Assembly (NCBI GenBank): GCA_023336765.1
Contig: JAMBLL010000184.1
Span: forward strand, 1-7,770
DNA length: 7,770 nucleotides
Direction: 5' to 3'
Source: Actinomycetes bacterium
GTDB taxonomy: Bacteria; Actinomycetota; Acidimicrobiia; Spongiisociales; UBA5794
Below the pieces are notes generated by a model, which saw only the letters and a program-made list of their open reading frames with translations, did no database searches and was not told the origin of the DNA. This document shows positions 5,895 to 7,770 of this stretch, in pieces (position 1 is the first letter of the stretch; each line of letters begins with the position of its first letter). A program made the position numbers and the translations under genes.

Positions 5895-7727
5895 CTATTC
5901 GTCCTCCTCGACAACTTCGGCCTCAACGACCTCGTCATCATCTGGCACGTCGCTCTCGCCCTCTGCCTCAGCAGATGCAGCTTCGGCCTGTGCGGCCTCA
6001 TACAGCTTCTCGCCGATGATCTGGGCGCTCTCAAGCAACGTGTTCGTCGCGTTCTTGAGATCCTCCGCCGACGCCTTGTCATCGTCGACAAGTTCCTTGA
6101 CTGCATCGAGATTCTCCTGCACAGGGGTCTTCTCGTCCTCAGTCAGCTTGTCGCCGTTGTCTGCAAGTTGCTTTCCGATCGAGTGAACAGCGTGGTCCGC
6201 GGCGTTGCGAGCCTCTGCTGCCTCCTTGCGTTCGGCATCCTGGCTGGCGTGAGATTCAGCATCCTTGACCATCTGGTCGATATCTGAATCGTCAAGGGCG
6301 GTACCACCTGTGATCGTCACCTGCTGGGACTTGCCGGTACCGAGATCTTTCGCCGAGACGGACACGATGCCGTTCGCATCGATATCGAAAGTTACCTCGA
6401 TCTGAGGGATGCCCCGTGGAGCGGGTGGGAGGTCTGTGAGCTTGAAGCGGCCGAGCTGCATGTTGTCTGCTGCCATTGGACGCTCTCCCTGAAGCACGTT
6501 GATCTCGACCTCTGGCTGGCCATCGGCCGCAGTTGTGAAGATCTCGGACCTTCTCGTCGGGATGGTCGTGTTGCGCTCGATCATCGATGTGCGGAGGTTG
6601 CCCTCCGTCTCGACACCGAGTGTGAGCGGTGTCACATCGAGCAGGAGGATGCCCGAAACGTCGCCTGTGAGCACTCCGGCCTGGATAGCGGCACCGAGTG
6701 CCACGACCTCATCGGGGTTCACGGTCCGGTTCGGCTCCTGGCCAGCGAGTTCCTCGACGAGCACCGAAACGGCCGGCATGCGCGTTGACCCACCAACGAG
6801 AAGGACATGGTCGATGTCTGACATCGAGACACCAGCATCCTTGACCGCACGTTTGAACGGTTCGCGTGTGCGCTCGGTCAGGTCAGCGGTCATGCGCTCG
6901 AACTCGGACCGGCTCAGCGACTTGAGGAGATGGATCGGACCATCAGCCGTTGCTGTGATGAACGGGAGGTTGATCTCAGTTTCCTGGACAGTCGAGAGTT
7001 CGATCTTGGCTTTCTCGGCAGCTTCCTTGAGCCGGGTCATCGCCATGGGGTCCTTCGAAAGGTCAACGCCATGGTCAGACTTGAAACCGTCGACGAGCCA
7101 TGCCATGACGGCATCATCCCAGTCGTCGCCACCAAGGTGCGTGTCCCCCGCGGTCGACTTGACCTCGAAGACACCTTCACCGATCTCGAGTACGGATACG
7201 TCGAACGTTCCACCACCGAGGTCGAACACGAGGATGACCTCATCGGCCTTGTTGTCGAGGCCGTAGGCCAGTGATGCCGCCGTTGGCTCGTTCACGATCC
7301 GCTCAACTTCAAGACCGGCTATCTGGCCAGCTTCCTTCGTGGCCTGACGCTGTGCGTCGCCAAAGTATGCGGGAACAGTGATGACAGCCTTGGTAACAGG
7401 CTCTCCGAGATACGCCTCGGCATCAGCTTTGAGCTTCTGGAGGATCCTTGCGGAGATCTCCTGTGCCGTGTAGGTCTTGTCGTCGATGTCGATCGACCAG
7501 TCTTCCCCCATGTGGCGCTTGACGGAACGGATGGTCCGCTCCGGGTTCGTGATCGCCTGACGTTTTGCCTGGTCACCAACGAGTACCTCGCCGTTCTTGG
7601 CGAAAGCCACGACAGACGGTGTCGTGCGGTTGCCCTCCGCGTTGGCGACGACCTGTGGTTCTCCACCGTCAAGGATTGAGATAACCGAGTTTGTTGTTCC
7701 GAGGTCGATTCCGACAGCTCTTCCCAT
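5895..7727 (-). CDS. dnaK: DnaK, Hsp70 molecular chaperone
   Basis: DnaK is the ATP-dependent Hsp70 that binds exposed hydrophobic segments of cytosolic proteins. In actinobacteria it is also co-repressor for HspR. The 610-residue protein is full length. The nucleotide-binding domain (1-360) has DLGTTNS (8-14), the second phosphate loop VFDLGGGTFDVS (167-178), THLGGDDWD (196-204) and LLVGGSTRMP (309-318). The interdomain linker is LLLDVTPLTL (361-370). The substrate domain (about 370-480) has FTTAADGQ and LQGERPMAADN (412-422), followed by the helical lid (480-580). The tail is acidic and ends VVEAEVVEEDE. Between VKRHMGEDW (69-77) and YTAQEISARIL (86-96) the roughly 24-residue insert of Gram-negative DnaK is absent, a known feature of Gram-positive homologues. 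It starts at ATG 7725-7727 behind AGGAG, and it is first in the dnaK-grpE-dnaJ-hspR operon. Confidence 0.98.
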   Translation of the reverse strand: MGRAVGIDLGTTNSVISILDGGEPQVVANAEGNRTTPSVVAFAKNGEVLVGDQAKRQAITNPERTIRSVKRHMGEDWSIDIDDKTYTAQEISARILQKLKADAEAYLGEPVTKAVITVPAYFGDAQRQATKEAGQIAGLEVERIVNEPTAASLAYGLDNKADEVILVFDLGGGTFDVSVLEIGEGVFEVKSTAGDTHLGGDDWDDAVMAWLVDGFKSDHGVDLSKDPMAMTRLKEAAEKAKIELSTVQETEINLPFITATADGPIHLLKSLSRSEFERMTADLTERTREPFKRAVKDAGVSMSDIDHVLLVGGSTRMPAVSVLVEELAGQEPNRTVNPDEVVALGAAIQAGVLTGDVSGILLLDVTPLTLGVETEGNLRTSMIERNTTIPTRRSEIFTTAADGQPEVEINVLQGERPMAADNMQLGRFKLTDLPPAPRGIPQIEVTFDIDANGIVSVSAKDLGTGKSQQVTITGGTALDDSDIDQMVKDAESHASQDAERKEAAEARNAADHAVHSIGKQLADNGDKLTEDEKTPVQENLDAVKELVDDDKASAEDLKNATNTLLESAQIIGEKLYEAAQAEAASAEAEGESDVPDDDEVVEAEVVEEDE

Positions 7728-7735
7728 ATCTGATG

Positions 7736-7740
7736 CTCCT
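7736..7740 (-). promoter_or_regulatory. Ribosome binding site of dnaK
   Basis: On the minus strand this reads AGGAG (within CTAAGGAG), 8 bases before the dnaK ATG. It is the strongest Shine-Dalgarno in the window, as expected for an abundant chaperone. Confidence 0.75.
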
Positions 7741-7757
7741 TAGTGTATGTTCTACTT

Positions 7758-7769
7758 GCGCGAACGCGC
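7758..7769. repeat. Short GC inverted repeat upstream of dnaK, at the window edge
   Basis: GCGCG (7758-7762), AA, CGCGC (7765-7769) is a 12-base imperfect palindrome about 30 bases before the dnaK start. It does not match the HAIR consensus (CTTGAGT, 7 bases, ACTCAAG), although GCGCAAG on the minus strand next to it (7756-7762) resembles one half-site at 5 of 7 positions. The window ends here, so neither an operator nor a promoter can be established. Confidence 0.3.
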
Positions 7770-7770
7770 G

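Noticed and set aside
6499..7266. 255-residue plus-strand frame antisense to dnaK
   Set aside because: It is Ser/Thr/Arg-rich shadow coding opposite a highly conserved dnaK, with no motif.
7728..7770. HAIR operator for HspR and a -10 element upstream of dnaK
   Set aside because: Only one poor half-site (GCGCAAG) is visible, and the possible -10 TACACT lies almost on the ribosome binding site. The true control region is probably beyond the window edge.

Overview
The window looks like chromosomal DNA of an actinobacterium (Actinomycetota). GC content is moderately high; it was judged by eye, not computed. The strongest clue is the gene order dnaK-grpE-dnaJ-hspR, a layout typical of Actinobacteria, with the MerR-family repressor HspR as the last gene. 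DnaK also lacks the N-terminal insert of roughly 24 residues found in Gram-negative homologues, and it carries the actinobacterial-looking LGGDDWD segment. A deep lineage such as Acidimicrobiia is possible but cannot be proven from this window.

Layout from left to right. A small three-helix membrane protein of unknown function (3-356, minus) lies divergent from a two-gene plus-strand unit. That unit is a HisC-type PLP aminotransferase (529-1605) overlapping by 4 bp a fused alpha-beta E1 component of a 2-oxoacid dehydrogenase (1602-3710). A 181-bp convergent intergenic region follows, holding a 48-bp tandem repeat (two full copies plus a 21-bp partial third). The rest is the minus-strand chaperone operon, read from right to left: dnaK (7727-5895), grpE (5852-5199), dnaJ (5206-4286) and hspR (4284-3892). 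The dnaK promoter, and any HspR operator (HAIR site), would lie past the right edge of the window.

How the genes work together. DnaK, the nucleotide exchange factor GrpE and a J-domain protein form the Hsp70 folding machine, and HspR is expected to repress the operon with DnaK as co-repressor. The aminotransferase and the E1 are translationally coupled. This suggests that a 2-oxo acid made by transamination is passed to oxidative decarboxylation, but the substrate is not visible from sequence, and no E2, E3 or other his genes are in the window.

The window is mostly conserved housekeeping and I see no clearly new biological system. The points most worth a second look are the 48-bp repeat between the convergent operons, the pairing of a HisC-type transaminase with a fused E1, a DnaJ without zinc fingers in the dnaK operon, an HspR without the usual hydrophobic tail, and an acidic VVEAE(V/I)VE motif shared by the DnaK tail and the GrpE N-terminus.
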